From: Streptococcus sp. S5
GTDB lineage: Bacteria; Bacillota; Bacilli; Lactobacillales; Streptococcaceae
DNA length: 64,000 nucleotides
Direction: 5' to 3'
Assembly (NCBI RefSeq): GCF_034134805.1
Contig: NZ_CP139419.1
Location: forward strand, 992,001-1,056,000
Shown here: in pieces, positions 6,302 through 16,800 of the stretch
Numbering within the stretch: position 1 is the stretch's first letter
Layout of the letters: each line of letters starts with the position of its first letter
Translations under genes and position numbers: made by a program
The notes under the pieces: generated by a model
Seen by the model: the letters and a program-made list of their open reading frames with translations, nothing else
The model's database searches: none
What the model was told of the DNA's origin: nothing

Positions 6302-8287
6302 ATGAAAAAAAGAAATGTCATTGCACTTGCGGGAGTTGCCCTCCTTTCAGCAGGTATCCTAGTAGCTTGTTCGGGTGGTTCTAAATCATCTAGCTCAAGC
6401 AACGGTCAAAAATTCTCATATGTCTATGAGACTGAGCCAGAAAACCTAAACTATATCACATCTGGTAAAGCAGCAACCCACGATATCACAGGAAACTTGA
6501 TTGATGGCTTGTTTGAAAATGACAAATACGGTAACTTGATTCCATCTCTTGCAAAAGATTGGACAGTTTCGCAAGATGGCTTGACTTATACTTATAAACT
6601 TCGTGATGATGCTAAATGGTATGATTCAGAAGGCGAAGAGTATGCGGATGTCACTGCTAAAGATTTCGTCACAGGGATCAAATATGCGGCTGATAACAAA
6701 TCAGAAATGCTCTACATCATCCAAGATTCTATCAAAGGCTTGAATGACTACGTCAGCGGTAAAAATAAAGATTTCTCAGCTGTAGGAGTAAAAGCAGTTG
6801 ATGATCATACCCTTCAAATCACTTTGAACCAACCAGAATCTTACTGGAACTCTAAATTGACTCTTGGGATTACTTTCCCAGTCAACGAAAAATTCGTGAA
6901 ATCAAAAGGGGATAAATTCGCTCAAGCAAGTGACACCAGCTCCCTTCTTTACAATGGTCCTTACATCTTGAAGAGCTTTACTTCAAAATCTTCTATCGAA
7001 ATGACCAAGAATGAAAACTACTGGGATAAAGACAAGGTCTACATCTCAGATGTGAAATTGGAATTCTACGATGGACAAGACCAAAGTAAATTGGCTAAAT
7101 CATTCGGTGAAAATGCTCTTAGCTTGGCCAAACTCTTCCCAACTGGATCTGGTTACTCAGAGCAAGCCAAAGAATTTAAAGACGAAATCACCTACACTCC
7201 TCAAGACGCTGCTTCTTATGTCATTGGTACCAACATCGACCGTCAATCTTACAAACACACTGCTAAGAAGACCGATGAAGAAAAACAATCTACTAAGAAA
7301 GCTCTCTTGAACAAGGACTTCCGTCAAGCGATCAGCTTTGCCTTCAACCGTGAAGCGTATGCTGCTCAATTGAACGGAAAAGACGGAGCAAGTAAGATCA
7401 TCCGTAACCTCTACATTCCACCAACATTTGTCCAAGCTAATGGCAAGACCTTTGGTGAAATGGTGAAAACTCAATTGGATACCTACGGAGATGAGTGGAA
7501 ATCTACTAAACTAGACGATGGTCAAAACGGTCTCTTCGATGCGAAGAAAGCGAAGGAAGAGTTTGCAAAAGCGAAGACTGCCTTGGAAGCAGAAGGTGTG
7601 AAATTCCCAATTCACATCGATATGCCTGTAGACCAAACCACACCATCAAGAGTTCAACGGGTACAATCCTTCAAACAATCTGTTGAAGAAGCACTTGGTA
7701 AAGAAAATATCGTCATCGATATCCAAATGCTTTCGAAAGAAGACCTTCAAAATGTGACCCTCTTTGCGCCAAATGCGGCCGGCGAAGACTGGGATCTCTC
7801 TGATAATGTTGGATGGAGCCCTGACTACCAAGACCCATCAACTTACATGGATATCTTGAAAGCTTCATCTGGTGAAAATACTAAGACTTTCCTTGGATTT
7901 GACCCAAGTGAAAACAATGAAGCAGCTAAAAAAGTTGGTCTGTACGACTTTGAAAAGATGATCAAAGATGCTGGTGCAGAAACACAAGACGTCAACAAAC
8001 GCTATGAAAAATATGCGGCAGCACAAGCTTGGTTGACAGATAGCGCCCTTGTTATGCCAACTTCTTCATCAACTGGACGTCCATTCTTGACACGTATCGA
8101 ACCATTCTCAGCTCCATTTGCATGGACTGGTGGTAAAGGAAAAGACCACGTGATCTACAAAGGAATGAAACTCCAAGATAAAGCTGTGACAACTGCTGAC
8201 TACAACAAAGCCCTTGAAAAATGGCAAAAAGAACAAGCAGAGTCAAACAAAAAAGCACAAGAAGATCTTAAGAAACACGTCAAATAA
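6302..8287 (+). CDS. Oligopeptide-binding lipoprotein (AmiA/AliA/OppA family)
   Basis: 661 residues from ATG 6302, which has AAGGAG at good spacing; an upstream in-frame start (6254) lies inside the promoter. The signal peptide ends in a lipobox LVAC. The mature part is a family 5 solute-binding protein (FSYVYETEPENLNYITSG at the start, SLAKDWTVSQDGLTYTYKLRDDAKW near residue 80), the extracellular receptor of an oligopeptide ABC importer. No permease or ATPase genes adjoin it, as for the stand-alone AliA/AliB/Hpp receptors that feed the Ami transporter in other streptococci. Its own promoter and terminator frame it as a monocistron. Confidence 0.9.
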   Translation: MKKRNVIALAGVALLSAGILVACSGGSKSSSSSNGQKFSYVYETEPENLNYITSGKAATHDITGNLIDGLFENDKYGNLIPSLAKDWTVSQDGLTYTYKLRDDAKWYDSEGEEYADVTAKDFVTGIKYAADNKSEMLYIIQDSIKGLNDYVSGKNKDFSAVGVKAVDDHTLQITLNQPESYWNSKLTLGITFPVNEKFVKSKGDKFAQASDTSSLLYNGPYILKSFTSKSSIEMTKNENYWDKDKVYISDVKLEFYDGQDQSKLAKSFGENALSLAKLFPTGSGYSEQAKEFKDEITYTPQDAASYVIGTNIDRQSYKHTAKKTDEEKQSTKKALLNKDFRQAISFAFNREAYAAQLNGKDGASKIIRNLYIPPTFVQANGKTFGEMVKTQLDTYGDEWKSTKLDDGQNGLFDAKKAKEEFAKAKTALEAEGVKFPIHIDMPVDQTTPSRVQRVQSFKQSVEEALGKENIVIDIQMLSKEDLQNVTLFAPNAAGEDWDLSDNVGWSPDYQDPSTYMDILKASSGENTKTFLGFDPSENNEAAKKVGLYDFEKMIKDAGAETQDVNKRYEKYAAAQAWLTDSALVMPTSSSTGRPFLTRIEPFSAPFAWTGGKGKDHVIYKGMKLQDKAVTTADYNKALEKWQKEQAESNKKAQEDLKKHVK

Positions 8288-8295
8288 GAATCGAT

Positions 8296-8323
8296 AACCG
8301 AGGCTGATGCCTCGGTTTTTTTT
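8296..8323 (+). terminator. Terminator after the oligopeptide-binding gene
   Basis: AACCGAGGC/GCCTCGGTT stem with a TGAT loop and eight T. Confidence 0.9.
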
Positions 8324-8348
8324 GGATCATTTGAATATCTATTTGATC

Positions 8349-8371
8349 TAAAAACGCTTACATAGTATAAT
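8349..8371 (+). promoter_or_regulatory. Promoter with candidate CcpA (cre) site for the first LPXTG peptidase
   Basis: TAAAAACGCTTACA at 8349-8362 matches the cre consensus TGWAANCGNTNWCA except for one base and lies directly upstream of a perfect -10 TATAAT (8366-8371). A cre in that position would normally give catabolite repression of the gene at 8407. The match is by eye. Confidence 0.5.
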
Positions 8372-8406
8372 AGGAGTGTTGATTACAAAAAAGTAAGGAG
8401 ACTGAC

Positions 8407-11400
8407 ATGAAAAAGAAAACAATGGTTTCCATTGTCGCATCAAGTTTATTGATCGCACCGATGGTCTTGCATCAAGTAGCAGCAGCAGATGAGCAGACAG
8501 AAGAGCTAGCCCCATCGACAGAAGTGGTCCATGCTCCAGCTTCCGAAGCAAGACCGACAACAAGTGACACAAGTACTGCCACTAGTGAAGAAGCTGCAAG
8601 CTCGAATGAGGCATCGCTGGATCGGACGGCAGTTGCAAATCAAGTAGCCCCTGCTACAGAAGAACACACAAGACAAAGTGAGCCTACGGTCCCAGTAGCA
8701 ACTCCAGCAGCAACAAACAGGGAAGCTGGGCCTCAATCTGCTCCTCCTTCAGAAGCACCGGCAACAAGTCAGGATTTGGCAAAAGTCACAGGTTCGACAC
8801 TTGCAAGTGATCAGGCTACTAAAGAGTTGACAGTGCAAGATGCTGTTAATGGCTTGCTTCAATGGGCAGCAACGGATCCAAGCCAATTAGGCCAAAGCCA
8901 AGCAGATCGGGAACGCTTTGCCAAGAGTTTAGGTTTGATTGAAACATCAGAAGATCTGACTCGTAAGGTCAGTCAGCCAGAATTGGCCAAGATGTACGAA
9001 ACAGCTAAGAAACTCTATGATGCCTACCGGGCTGAAAAGAAAAGCCCTCTCTTTTTAAATGGTCGTGCCCAGCCGATTTTCTCTTATACGACGGGAGAAA
9101 AAACAGACGAAGACTACAAATATGAGGACAGCCAAATTGTGCGCTTCCCAGTCTATGTCGAAACGGACTACGACACCGATGCAGATGGCAAGCCAGACTT
9201 GGTCAAAGCCATTGTTCAATTACCAAAAGCAGTCGCGCAAGGTGACTTTAAGGCGGCGACCATTCTGGAAGCGCGTCCTTACGTAGCAGGAACACTAGAC
9301 GAAAACTACGTGACCCTTGAAAGTCTGGGGCTTCCGACAGACGGTAGCTACGACATGAAGAAACTGCACAGCCAACCTGCAAAGAGACAGCCAGTAAGCA
9401 GTGAGACAACAGTAGAAGCAGCCAAAAAAGCAAAGGCATCGGATTGGTACTACTACAGTCCCTACGAGTATATCTATGACTACGAAGATCTCAACTGGTA
9501 CGACTATTTCTTGGTCAGAGGCTATGCCTTTATCTCAAGCGCTGGACTTGGGACCAAGGGATCCGAAGGATTTAACACGACAGGGTCTGACCTCGAAATC
9601 AATGCCTTCAAGAATATCATCGAATGGGTCAATGGTAAACGCAAAGCCTACACCGATAAGACCAGCAATATCGAAATCAAGGCAGACTGGGCAAGTGGCA
9701 ATGTCGCAATGACCGGTCTATCCTGGGCTGGCACCACAACCTTTGGTGTGGCAGCGACAGGCATAGAAGGCCTAAAGACCATCGTTCCAGCTGCTGGGAT
9801 CGCTTCTTGGTATGATTATTTCAACAGTCAAGGAACAGCTTATGGGAACCCACCATATAGTGATTTATCTTGGTTGTCCCTCTATGTCGGTACTCGGATT
9901 CTAGATGAAAAAGACTGGGCTGGTATTTGGCAAAATTATGCCAACTATATCAACCAGCTCAACAAGGATCAAAATGCGCATGAACGCAATTACAGCGATG
10001 TCTGGAAGGAGCGGGATTATACCCTGCATCCTGAAAAACTCAAGACTAGCGCCCTGATCGTCCATGGCTTGAATGATGACAATGTCAAGACCAAGCATTT
10101 TGAACTTATGTACGATGCCCTCAAGAAAGCGGGCCAAGATGTCAAGCTCTATCTCCACCAAGGAGACCACGTCTATCCAGCTGCTATGTCCCGTGGGTAC
10201 GGCATCACTGCCAATGGTCAAGATTTTTATGATTTGCTCAATACCTGGTTGACCCACTACCTATATGGCGTGGACAATCACGTCGAAAGCTTGCCAGCGG
10301 TTCTAGCTCAAAACAACTATGATCCAAGTAAGTGGACCAGCTATGATAACTGGAAGAGCAGTCCACGTCTCTTCTTGAATGCTCAGTCGAAACGCTTGGA
10401 AGAAACCATTTCAAGTGACTATGCGGCTGCGGGTGTTGAGATCGCTAACCGTAATGAAACAGTCAGCAAAGCCTCTTCTAAGGCCAATCTGACCTTTGTT
10501 TCTGATGTCACTGAGGACACTACGATCAAGGGACACATTCCCGTTCATTTCAAAGCAGCTCTTACCAAAGGTCAAGGAAAGAATTTCCAACTCAATGCCC
10601 TCTTGGTAGACGTAGCAGATGAGGACTTTGATGTCGTAGGAAATGGCAGCGTCAAGCAAGATAAAACAGCAGACGCTTTCTGGATGGGAAGCAATTTAAG
10701 CAATCTATCTGTAGCCGAATACGAAACCATCAAGACCAAGTACAAGGTGATCGCAAAAGGCTGGATCAACCTTGCCAATCCTGAGTCTGGCTACGATTCA
10801 GCAAGCTCTCGCGCAAGCATCGAGCCAAAAGTTGGGGAATACCATGATTATACGGTCTATCTCCAACCAAATCTCTATACAGTTAAGAAAGGTCACAAGT
10901 TAGCTCTAGTCTTTAACACCTATGACCCGTCTGACCTAACGGTGGAGCACCCTTATGAAGTGACCTTCAAGACAGATTCTATCCAGGCTGCGATTCCAAT
11001 TGTCGAAAAGACCCGCGCCCAAAAGGCAAGCTATCTACCAAGTGCAAGCGATACAGACTATGCAAACCTGCCAGAAGTTGGAGGAGCTGCTCTAGTAGCA
11101 CCAGAAGTGCACTACAAGGAAGAATATACGCTTCCAACCCCAGAACATCTTGTCCAACCAAGCCAAGATTTTCCTGAGAAGGTCGTTGAGATGAAGACCG
11201 CATCAGCTGCCCAAGAGCACCCTCACCTTGCTCTAGCTGTATCCTATGGCCCTCAATTTGTTTCATCAGGATTGGCAGAAGATCCTCAAGCTCCAACTCC
11301 TGCAGTAGAAGGAGGGCATGAGGACCATACGCTTCCACAAACAGGTAGCAAAGAACATGCTCTGGGTCTCTTAGGTCTGTTTACCCTGACAGCTTCTAGC

Positions 11401-11436
11401 CTCATCTTTTGGCGCAAGAAGAAAGAAGATGCCTAA
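8407..11436 (+). CDS. LPXTG-anchored X-prolyl dipeptidyl-peptidase-like enzyme (S15), copy 1
   Basis: 1009 residues. Signal peptide with the cleavage region HQVAAADE, a Ser/Thr/Ala/Glu-rich stalk to about residue 120, then an S15/CocE-type alpha/beta hydrolase. Catalytic residues: Ser439 in GLSWAG, Asp557 in HGLNDDN, His588 in GDHVYP; a beta-rich C-terminal domain follows. The cell-wall sorting signal is LPQTG (976-980), a hydrophobic stretch and WRKKKEDA. Family members release Xaa-Pro dipeptides from proline-rich peptides; most streptococcal PepX is cytoplasmic, so this is a surface version. A paralog lies at 13831-16917 on the other side of trxA and amylase. Confidence 0.85.
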   Translation: MKKKTMVSIVASSLLIAPMVLHQVAAADEQTEELAPSTEVVHAPASEARPTTSDTSTATSEEAASSNEASLDRTAVANQVAPATEEHTRQSEPTVPVATPAATNREAGPQSAPPSEAPATSQDLAKVTGSTLASDQATKELTVQDAVNGLLQWAATDPSQLGQSQADRERFAKSLGLIETSEDLTRKVSQPELAKMYETAKKLYDAYRAEKKSPLFLNGRAQPIFSYTTGEKTDEDYKYEDSQIVRFPVYVETDYDTDADGKPDLVKAIVQLPKAVAQGDFKAATILEARPYVAGTLDENYVTLESLGLPTDGSYDMKKLHSQPAKRQPVSSETTVEAAKKAKASDWYYYSPYEYIYDYEDLNWYDYFLVRGYAFISSAGLGTKGSEGFNTTGSDLEINAFKNIIEWVNGKRKAYTDKTSNIEIKADWASGNVAMTGLSWAGTTTFGVAATGIEGLKTIVPAAGIASWYDYFNSQGTAYGNPPYSDLSWLSLYVGTRILDEKDWAGIWQNYANYINQLNKDQNAHERNYSDVWKERDYTLHPEKLKTSALIVHGLNDDNVKTKHFELMYDALKKAGQDVKLYLHQGDHVYPAAMSRGYGITANGQDFYDLLNTWLTHYLYGVDNHVESLPAVLAQNNYDPSKWTSYDNWKSSPRLFLNAQSKRLEETISSDYAAAGVEIANRNETVSKASSKANLTFVSDVTEDTTIKGHIPVHFKAALTKGQGKNFQLNALLVDVADEDFDVVGNGSVKQDKTADAFWMGSNLSNLSVAEYETIKTKYKVIAKGWINLANPESGYDSASSRASIEPKVGEYHDYTVYLQPNLYTVKKGHKLALVFNTYDPSDLTVEHPYEVTFKTDSIQAAIPIVEKTRAQKASYLPSASDTDYANLPEVGGAALVAPEVHYKEEYTLPTPEHLVQPSQDFPEKVVEMKTASAAQEHPHLALAVSYGPQFVSSGLAEDPQAPTPAVEGGHEDHTLPQTGSKEHALGLLGLFTLTASSLIFWRKKKEDA

Positions 11437-11533
11437 GGGGTCCCCGTAGCAAATATTTCTAAAATGGCATCATTTAGTGTAAAATAAAAGTAGAAATGCA
11501 GAATCAGTAGTCACTACTGAAAAAGGAGGAAAT

Positions 11534-11848
11534 ATGGCACACGTAATCACAGATGCAACTTTTGAACAAGAAACCAGCCAAGGCCTTGTCTTGATTGACT
11601 TTTGGGCAACTTGGTGTGGTCCATGCCGCATGCAAGCTCCAATCTTGGATCAGTTGGCAGAAGAAGTACATGAAGATGATTTGAAAATCTGTAAGATGGA
11701 TGTCGATGAAAATCCAAATACAGCGCGTCAATTCGGTATCATGTCGATTCCAACTCTTCTCTTTAAAAAAGATGGGCAAGTTGTCAAACAAGTGGCTGGA
11801 GTTCATACGAAAGCCCAATTGAAAGAAATCATTGCAGAATTGAGCTAA
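11534..11848 (+). CDS. trxA: Thioredoxin
   Basis: 104 residues, a single thioredoxin fold with the active site FWATWCGPCR (two redox Cys near residues 29 and 32) and the cis-proline in IMSIPTL. Cytoplasmic disulfide reductase that works with thioredoxin reductase. Strong AAAGGAGG ribosome binding site. It lies between the surface peptidase and the convergent amylase gene, followed by a three-hairpin repeat that can terminate both. Confidence 0.95.
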   Translation: MAHVITDATFEQETSQGLVLIDFWATWCGPCRMQAPILDQLAEEVHEDDLKICKMDVDENPNTARQFGIMSIPTLLFKKDGQVVKQVAGVHTKAQLKEIIAELS

Positions 11849-11854
11849 AAAGAA

Positions 11855-12027
11855 GGGAGTGGGAAAGAACTCCGACTAGTTAAAAAGAGTTCGTTTTCCC
11901 ACCCCCGCAAAGTTGATTAGGTTATCTTCGGAGCTTAATAAGCGAACGAAGATACCAATCAACCACTGCGTCATACAGTTATTTCTATCAAACATCGAAG
12001 GCTGGATAATTTTTTCCAGCTTTTTTT
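11855..12027. repeat. Intergenic three-hairpin repeat, family B copy 1
   Basis: About 173 bp, recurring at 53942-54107. Order: hairpin GTGGGAAA..GAACTC with GAGTTC..TTTCCCAC; a long central stem TTGATT..ATCTTCG with CGAAGAT..AATCAA; the sequence ACCACTGCGTCAT; and a last hairpin GCTGGA/TCCAGC with seven T. Shared layout and the ACCACTGCGTC string link it to family A. It separates two convergent genes and probably terminates transcription. Confidence 0.75.
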
Positions 12028-12064
12028 GATGCTCTTTATTTCTTTCAAATAGACGCGATACCCA

Positions 12065-12093
12065 TTGACAGCGCTTTCTTATAGTGCTAAAAT
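12065..12093 (+). promoter_or_regulatory. Orphan consensus promoter facing the amylase 3' end
   Basis: TTGACA (12065-12070), exactly 17 bases, then TAAAAT (12088-12093). The spacer starts with GCGCTTTC, making a cre-like CAGCGCTTTC overlap. No plus-strand gene lies downstream before 13831; transcription would run antisense into the amylase. It may be the leftover promoter of a lost gene or may drive an antisense or small RNA. Confidence 0.45.
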
Positions 12094-12124
12094 GAAGCTG
12101 TATTTCCTATAAAATTTTTACAGG

Positions 12125-12161
12125 AAAAAATTCTCCTAGGAAGATGTAGATCCTAGGAGAA
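12125..12161 (-). terminator. Terminator of the amylase gene
   Basis: Perfect 10-bp stem TTCTCCTAGG/CCTAGGAGAA with an 11-base loop. Read on the minus strand it is followed by six T, so it terminates the amylase transcript 16 bases after its stop codon. Confidence 0.85.
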
Positions 12162-12176
12162 AATTACATTTATTGG

Positions 12177-13640
12177 TTATTGGCCCTCTGTATCTTGGGC
12201 TACCCAGACACTGACGGAGCGTTCTGCCACTGGGAATTCAGCAGTACCGTCTTCTTGGACTTGGACAGTTTCGCTACAATTTTCAAGGACATCATAGTAG
12301 GTGAGGCCTGCGTAGGATGAGCCGATCTCCATGACTTTTGTAGTAGCTTGGTTATTCGAAACCAAGCAGGCGATTGGTGCTGATTCTTCTGTACCTGAAC
12401 GTGTCCAACCGATGCAATTAGGATCATCGAAGTAGTCCGTCTGTTCCCCATAGGCCAGATCTTTACGAACCCATAAGAGACGATCGAGGACCTCTTGGAA
12501 ACTTTCTTGCGCAAACTTGCCCTCGATACCGTAGTAGTCTCCATAGAAGACACAAGGCAAACCAGCTTCACGAAGTAAGATCAAGGCATAGGCTGCAGGC
12601 TTGAACCATTCTTCAATGGTAGATTCCAAGGCTTGCCCTCGTTGGGTATCATGGTTGTCCACAAAGGTCACGGCCTCTTCAGGATGATTCAGCGCTAGTG
12701 TTCCATCGAAAATAGTTCGAAGGTCGAAATTTTCACCCTCTTGACTAGCTCTGAAGAGATTTTGGTGGAGGGCCACATCGATCAAGTCATACAAGTAGTC
12801 AATGCTTTCCAAGTACTCATCGTTGGTTTCTGTGTCGCCATTCCAAAATTCACCAAAGACGTAGAAATCTTCTCCATATTTTTTAGTGATATTGTGGATG
12901 AAATTCTTCATAAAGAAGGAGTCGATGTGCTTGACGGCATCCAGACGGAAGCCCTCAACCCCTGTCGTTTCGATAAACCATTCAGCCCATTGGTCGAGAT
13001 TTTCTACAACTTCGGGATGTTTGAAATCGATATCGGCGTACATGAGGTAATCGTAGTTTCCGTTTTCCTTGTCAACCAGATCTCCATGGGCCCAACCTTT
13101 GTTGTCCCCTTGGATTTGGTAGATCCCACTTTTATTACGTGAAGCATCGTAGTCCGTACCGGTGAAATGGTACCAATGCCAGTGGAAGTCATTATAGGTG
13201 CCATTTCGGCCATCAAAGGTGAATTTAGTCCATCCTTGAATGGTGAAGGGCTCAGTGAGAACCTTGTTTCGATCCATGGGATCGACCTCGACGACCTCAA
13301 ATTCCTCTAAGCCATCGGCAGCAGCCTTATGGTTGAGAACGACATCGGCCATTGGTTGAATCCCAGCATCTTTGAGGGCTTGAATGGCTTGAAGATAATC
13401 GTCTTTGAAACCATATTTGGTGCGAACCGTTCCTTTTTGATCGAACTCGCCCAAATCAAAGAGGTCATAGACTCCGTACCCAACGTCATTGTTAGAAGTA
13501 GCTTTAAAAGCAGGCGGCATCCAGACTTTACGAATACCCAAGTCTGCTAAGTGTTGCGCATCTTCAGCAAGACGCGTCCAGTGGTTCCCATCAGCGGGCA
13601 AATACCACTCAAAATATTGCATTAAGGTTTGATTTTCCAT
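12177..13640 (-). CDS. Cytoplasmic alpha-amylase (GH13)
   Basis: 487 residues, no signal peptide, so it acts on internal alpha-1,4-glucans or imported maltodextrins. GH13 motifs: DVVLNHKA near residue 98, GFRLDAVKH (nucleophile Asp), FGEFWNG (acid/base Glu) and FVDNHDTQ (third acid). The N-terminus MENQTLMQYFEWYLP is typical of bacterial liquefying amylases. I chose ATG 13640 over 13658 because the AAAGAAGAA between them fits as ribosome binding site while nothing precedes 13658. Convergent with trxA and divergent from the second surface peptidase. Confidence 0.9.
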   Translation of the reverse strand: MENQTLMQYFEWYLPADGNHWTRLAEDAQHLADLGIRKVWMPPAFKATSNNDVGYGVYDLFDLGEFDQKGTVRTKYGFKDDYLQAIQALKDAGIQPMADVVLNHKAAADGLEEFEVVEVDPMDRNKVLTEPFTIQGWTKFTFDGRNGTYNDFHWHWYHFTGTDYDASRNKSGIYQIQGDNKGWAHGDLVDKENGNYDYLMYADIDFKHPEVVENLDQWAEWFIETTGVEGFRLDAVKHIDSFFMKNFIHNITKKYGEDFYVFGEFWNGDTETNDEYLESIDYLYDLIDVALHQNLFRASQEGENFDLRTIFDGTLALNHPEEAVTFVDNHDTQRGQALESTIEEWFKPAAYALILLREAGLPCVFYGDYYGIEGKFAQESFQEVLDRLLWVRKDLAYGEQTDYFDDPNCIGWTRSGTEESAPIACLVSNNQATTKVMEIGSSYAGLTYYDVLENCSETVQVQEDGTAEFPVAERSVSVWVAQDTEGQ

Positions 13641-13670
13641 TTTTATTTCTTCTTTCATGTGAATGTCCCT

Positions 13671-13699
13671 ATTTTACCAAAAATAGTTGGATGCGACAA
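13671..13699 (-). promoter_or_regulatory. Promoter of the amylase gene
   Basis: On the minus strand TTGTCG, 17 bases, then TAAAAT, the latter preceded by TGG (extended -10). It ends about 30 bases before the chosen start. Confidence 0.65.
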
Positions 13700-13830
13700 A
13701 CTTTTGCGCTGGAAGCAAGCCATTTCTAGAAAAGAAATCGCATACATGAAAGAAATGAAGTGAGAATATAACATAATAGAGTCGGGTTCCGCTAGGACTG
13801 ACTTTGAAAATGGTGAAAGGAGACCATTTT

Positions 13831-16800
13831 ATGAAAAAAACAACTCTTGTTTCTCTACTCGTTGCAGGTTTACTGATTAGTCCTGCTGTACTCGCCCAGC
13901 ATGTGCAAGCAGACCAAGTAAGTAGCACAACTACTGAGGAGACGGTGACTCCTTCTACGGCAAGTCCTGAAGTTACTGAAACAGTGACCTCAACACAAGG
14001 AGACAACAAAGAAACCGTACAGCCTGCAAAAGTGGAAGAGGTTTCAGAATCTAACCGACCAACCACTCAGACGACTGAGCTACATGAAGAACCTGCGTCA
14101 AGTCCAGCGGTAGTGAGCGCCCCAACTGTTGAGCCCACTCTAGCCAATCAGCCAAGCCCTGTGCCTGCGACGCCTTCTGTTCGTAGTCAAGAGGTGAGCG
14201 AAACTCCAAAAGTAACCCAAGGAGACTTGGCTGAAATTACTGGTGCAACTGTAACCGACCAGGATCGTGAAAAAGAAGTCACAGTGACGGAAGCAGTCAA
14301 TCAACTATTGAACTGGGCTTCAACCAAGGAAAATCAAGTCGGATCTACTGATAAAGACCGATTAGCTTTTGCCAAGAGCCTAGGGATGGTCAAGGAAGGA
14401 GTGGAGGGATCTGCTCCAGTTACTAATCTCACTTCAATGGTTGATGTAGCCAAACAGCTTCGTGCCGCTTACCGCGCAGACAAGAAGTCACCTCTCTTTT
14501 TGAATGGCAAAGCACAACCTATTTTCCCATTTACGCCAGGAGACGATCCGGAGCATTACTCCTATGACAAGAGTGACATCGTCCGCTATATTGTCTATGT
14601 GGAAACCGATTATGATACGGATGGAGACGGCAAGCCTGACTTGGTCAAGACCTTTGTGCAGGTGCCAAAAGCTGCTGTCAATGGGGACTATAAAGCTGCG
14701 ACCATCTTTGAAGCCAGCCCTTATGTAACAGGAACGACAGAAGAGCGTACCTTAGAGGGAATTGGTCTCAAAGAAGGTGGAAACTTCGATATGGCCAAGC
14801 TCTATGAAAAACCTGCCAAACGCCAAGCAACCAAGACTGTTACGACAGAAGAAGTAGCCAAAGCGACTGATCCAAAAGATTGGTACTACGTCAATCCGCG
14901 TGAAAGCTCTGAAGATTATACGCATTATGATTACGAAAATCTCAACTGGTACAATTATTTCTTAGTTCGTGGTTATGCAGTGGTGACCAGCAGTGGTTTG
15001 GGCTCAAAAGGATCAGACGGGATCAATACGACCGGCTCTGACCTTGAAGTCGCAGCTTATAAAAATATTGTTGAGTGGCTCAATGGCAAACGCAAAGCTT
15101 ACTCAGATAAGACTAGCAACCAGGAAGTCAAGGCGGACTGGTCCAACGGAAACGTCGCCATGACTGGTTTGTCTTGGGCAGGTACGACAACATTTGGTGT
15201 AGCTTCTACTGGGGTAGAAGGCCTCAAGACCATTGTGCCAGCTGCAGGGATTGCTAGTTGGTATGACCATTTCAACAGCCAAGGATCTCCTCTTGATACC
15301 GGAGCTTCCAATGACCTATCTTGGCTATCTGTCTATACCTCAGGCCGAATCCTTGATAAGGAAGATTGGGACAAGATCAAGGATTATTATGCAGCCTATA
15401 TCACCAAGCTCAATGAGCTCCAACACAAGGATGGTCATAATTACAACGAAGAATATGCTAAACGCGACTACACGCTCAATGCAGCCAATCTGAAAGCGGC
15501 CCCTCTCATTATCCAAGGGCTCAATGATGACAATGTCAAACCCAAACATTTTGAACTCATGTTAGAAGCCTATAAAAAGGCGGGGATTGATCCCAAGGTC
15601 TTGCTCCACCAGGGCAATCACATCTATCCATCTACTCGTTGGTCAGGGACAGAAGTCGCAGGCCAAGCCTTTAATGACCTGATGAATCTCTGGTATAGCC
15701 ATTACCTCTACGGTATTGAAAATGGGATTGAAAACCTTCCACAAGTAACAGCTCAGGACAATCTAGATCCAAGTAAATGGCGTCGTTTTGATAAATGGGA
15801 TACCAATAATGCCATCTCTGCTCGAATCTACTCAAAACGGGAGGATGTGACAGTAACCGGTGATTACTATGGTACGGGAAATAACTGGACTACACGTAAC
15901 CAAGATGCGGCCTTCCATTCCTCAGAAGTAGCGGCTTCCTATGCAGCACCTGTCGACCAAGATGTCACCATCAAAGGGCATATTCCTGTGCATTTTAGCG
16001 CTGCTTTTGTCAAGGGAGACAAAAACCATGCCCATGTCAGTGCGACCTTGATGGATGTCTCAGACGAAGACTTTGATGTGGTCAAAGAAGAAATCACCTA
16101 TGACAAAGACGGTTACAGCACACGCACATTGGACAAGGAAACGATCGACGAGACAGGCTACTGGAATGGTAGCAACCTTGAAACCTTACCTCTCAAACGT
16201 TACAAGACCCACAAGGTTAAGAGTGTGGTGATTGCGCGTGGTTGGATGAATCTGGCCAATCCAGCATCTCGCTATGACTCAGCAAGTTCTAGTCATTCTA
16301 TTGATCTGAAAGAAAATGAATATCATGATTACACCATGTATCTGCAACCAAATCTCTATACAGTGAAAAAAGGCCATCGACTGGTTTTGAGTTTGCACAC
16401 CTATGATCCGGATTATATTTATTTTGCAGATCCTTATGAAGTGACCTTCAAGACAGATTCTATTTCTGCAACGATTCCAATCGTTGAAGACAGTCGGTCT
16501 CTCTTGTTCCGTTATCAACCAAGTGAAAAAGATACAGAGTATGCGTCATTGGCAGATCGGATCTTGCCAATTGCAACCATTCAACCAAAAGTAGATCCTG
16601 AACAAGACCCAAGTCCAGTAGATCAAGCAGAAAAACCAATTGTTCCAAGTAATCTAATGACTCCAACCAATCCAGCTATTTCTGAAATTCCTCAAAAACC
16701 AAGCCACGGTCGGGATCTGATGGACTTCCGTAAGGAACAAAAAGAAGAAACTGCACAAGAATTGGCTCAAAGAGCTGATAAAGATAAGATAGAAGTGACA

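Noticed and set aside
11855..12027. Insertion sequence or MITE as explanation for the family B repeats
   Set aside because: No transposase, no flanking target duplication seen, and placement at gene ends with T runs fits terminator-type repeats better.
12741..13142. 133-codon open frame antisense to the amylase gene
   Set aside because: Shadow of a strongly coding gene with biased codons; no start signals and no protein-like features.
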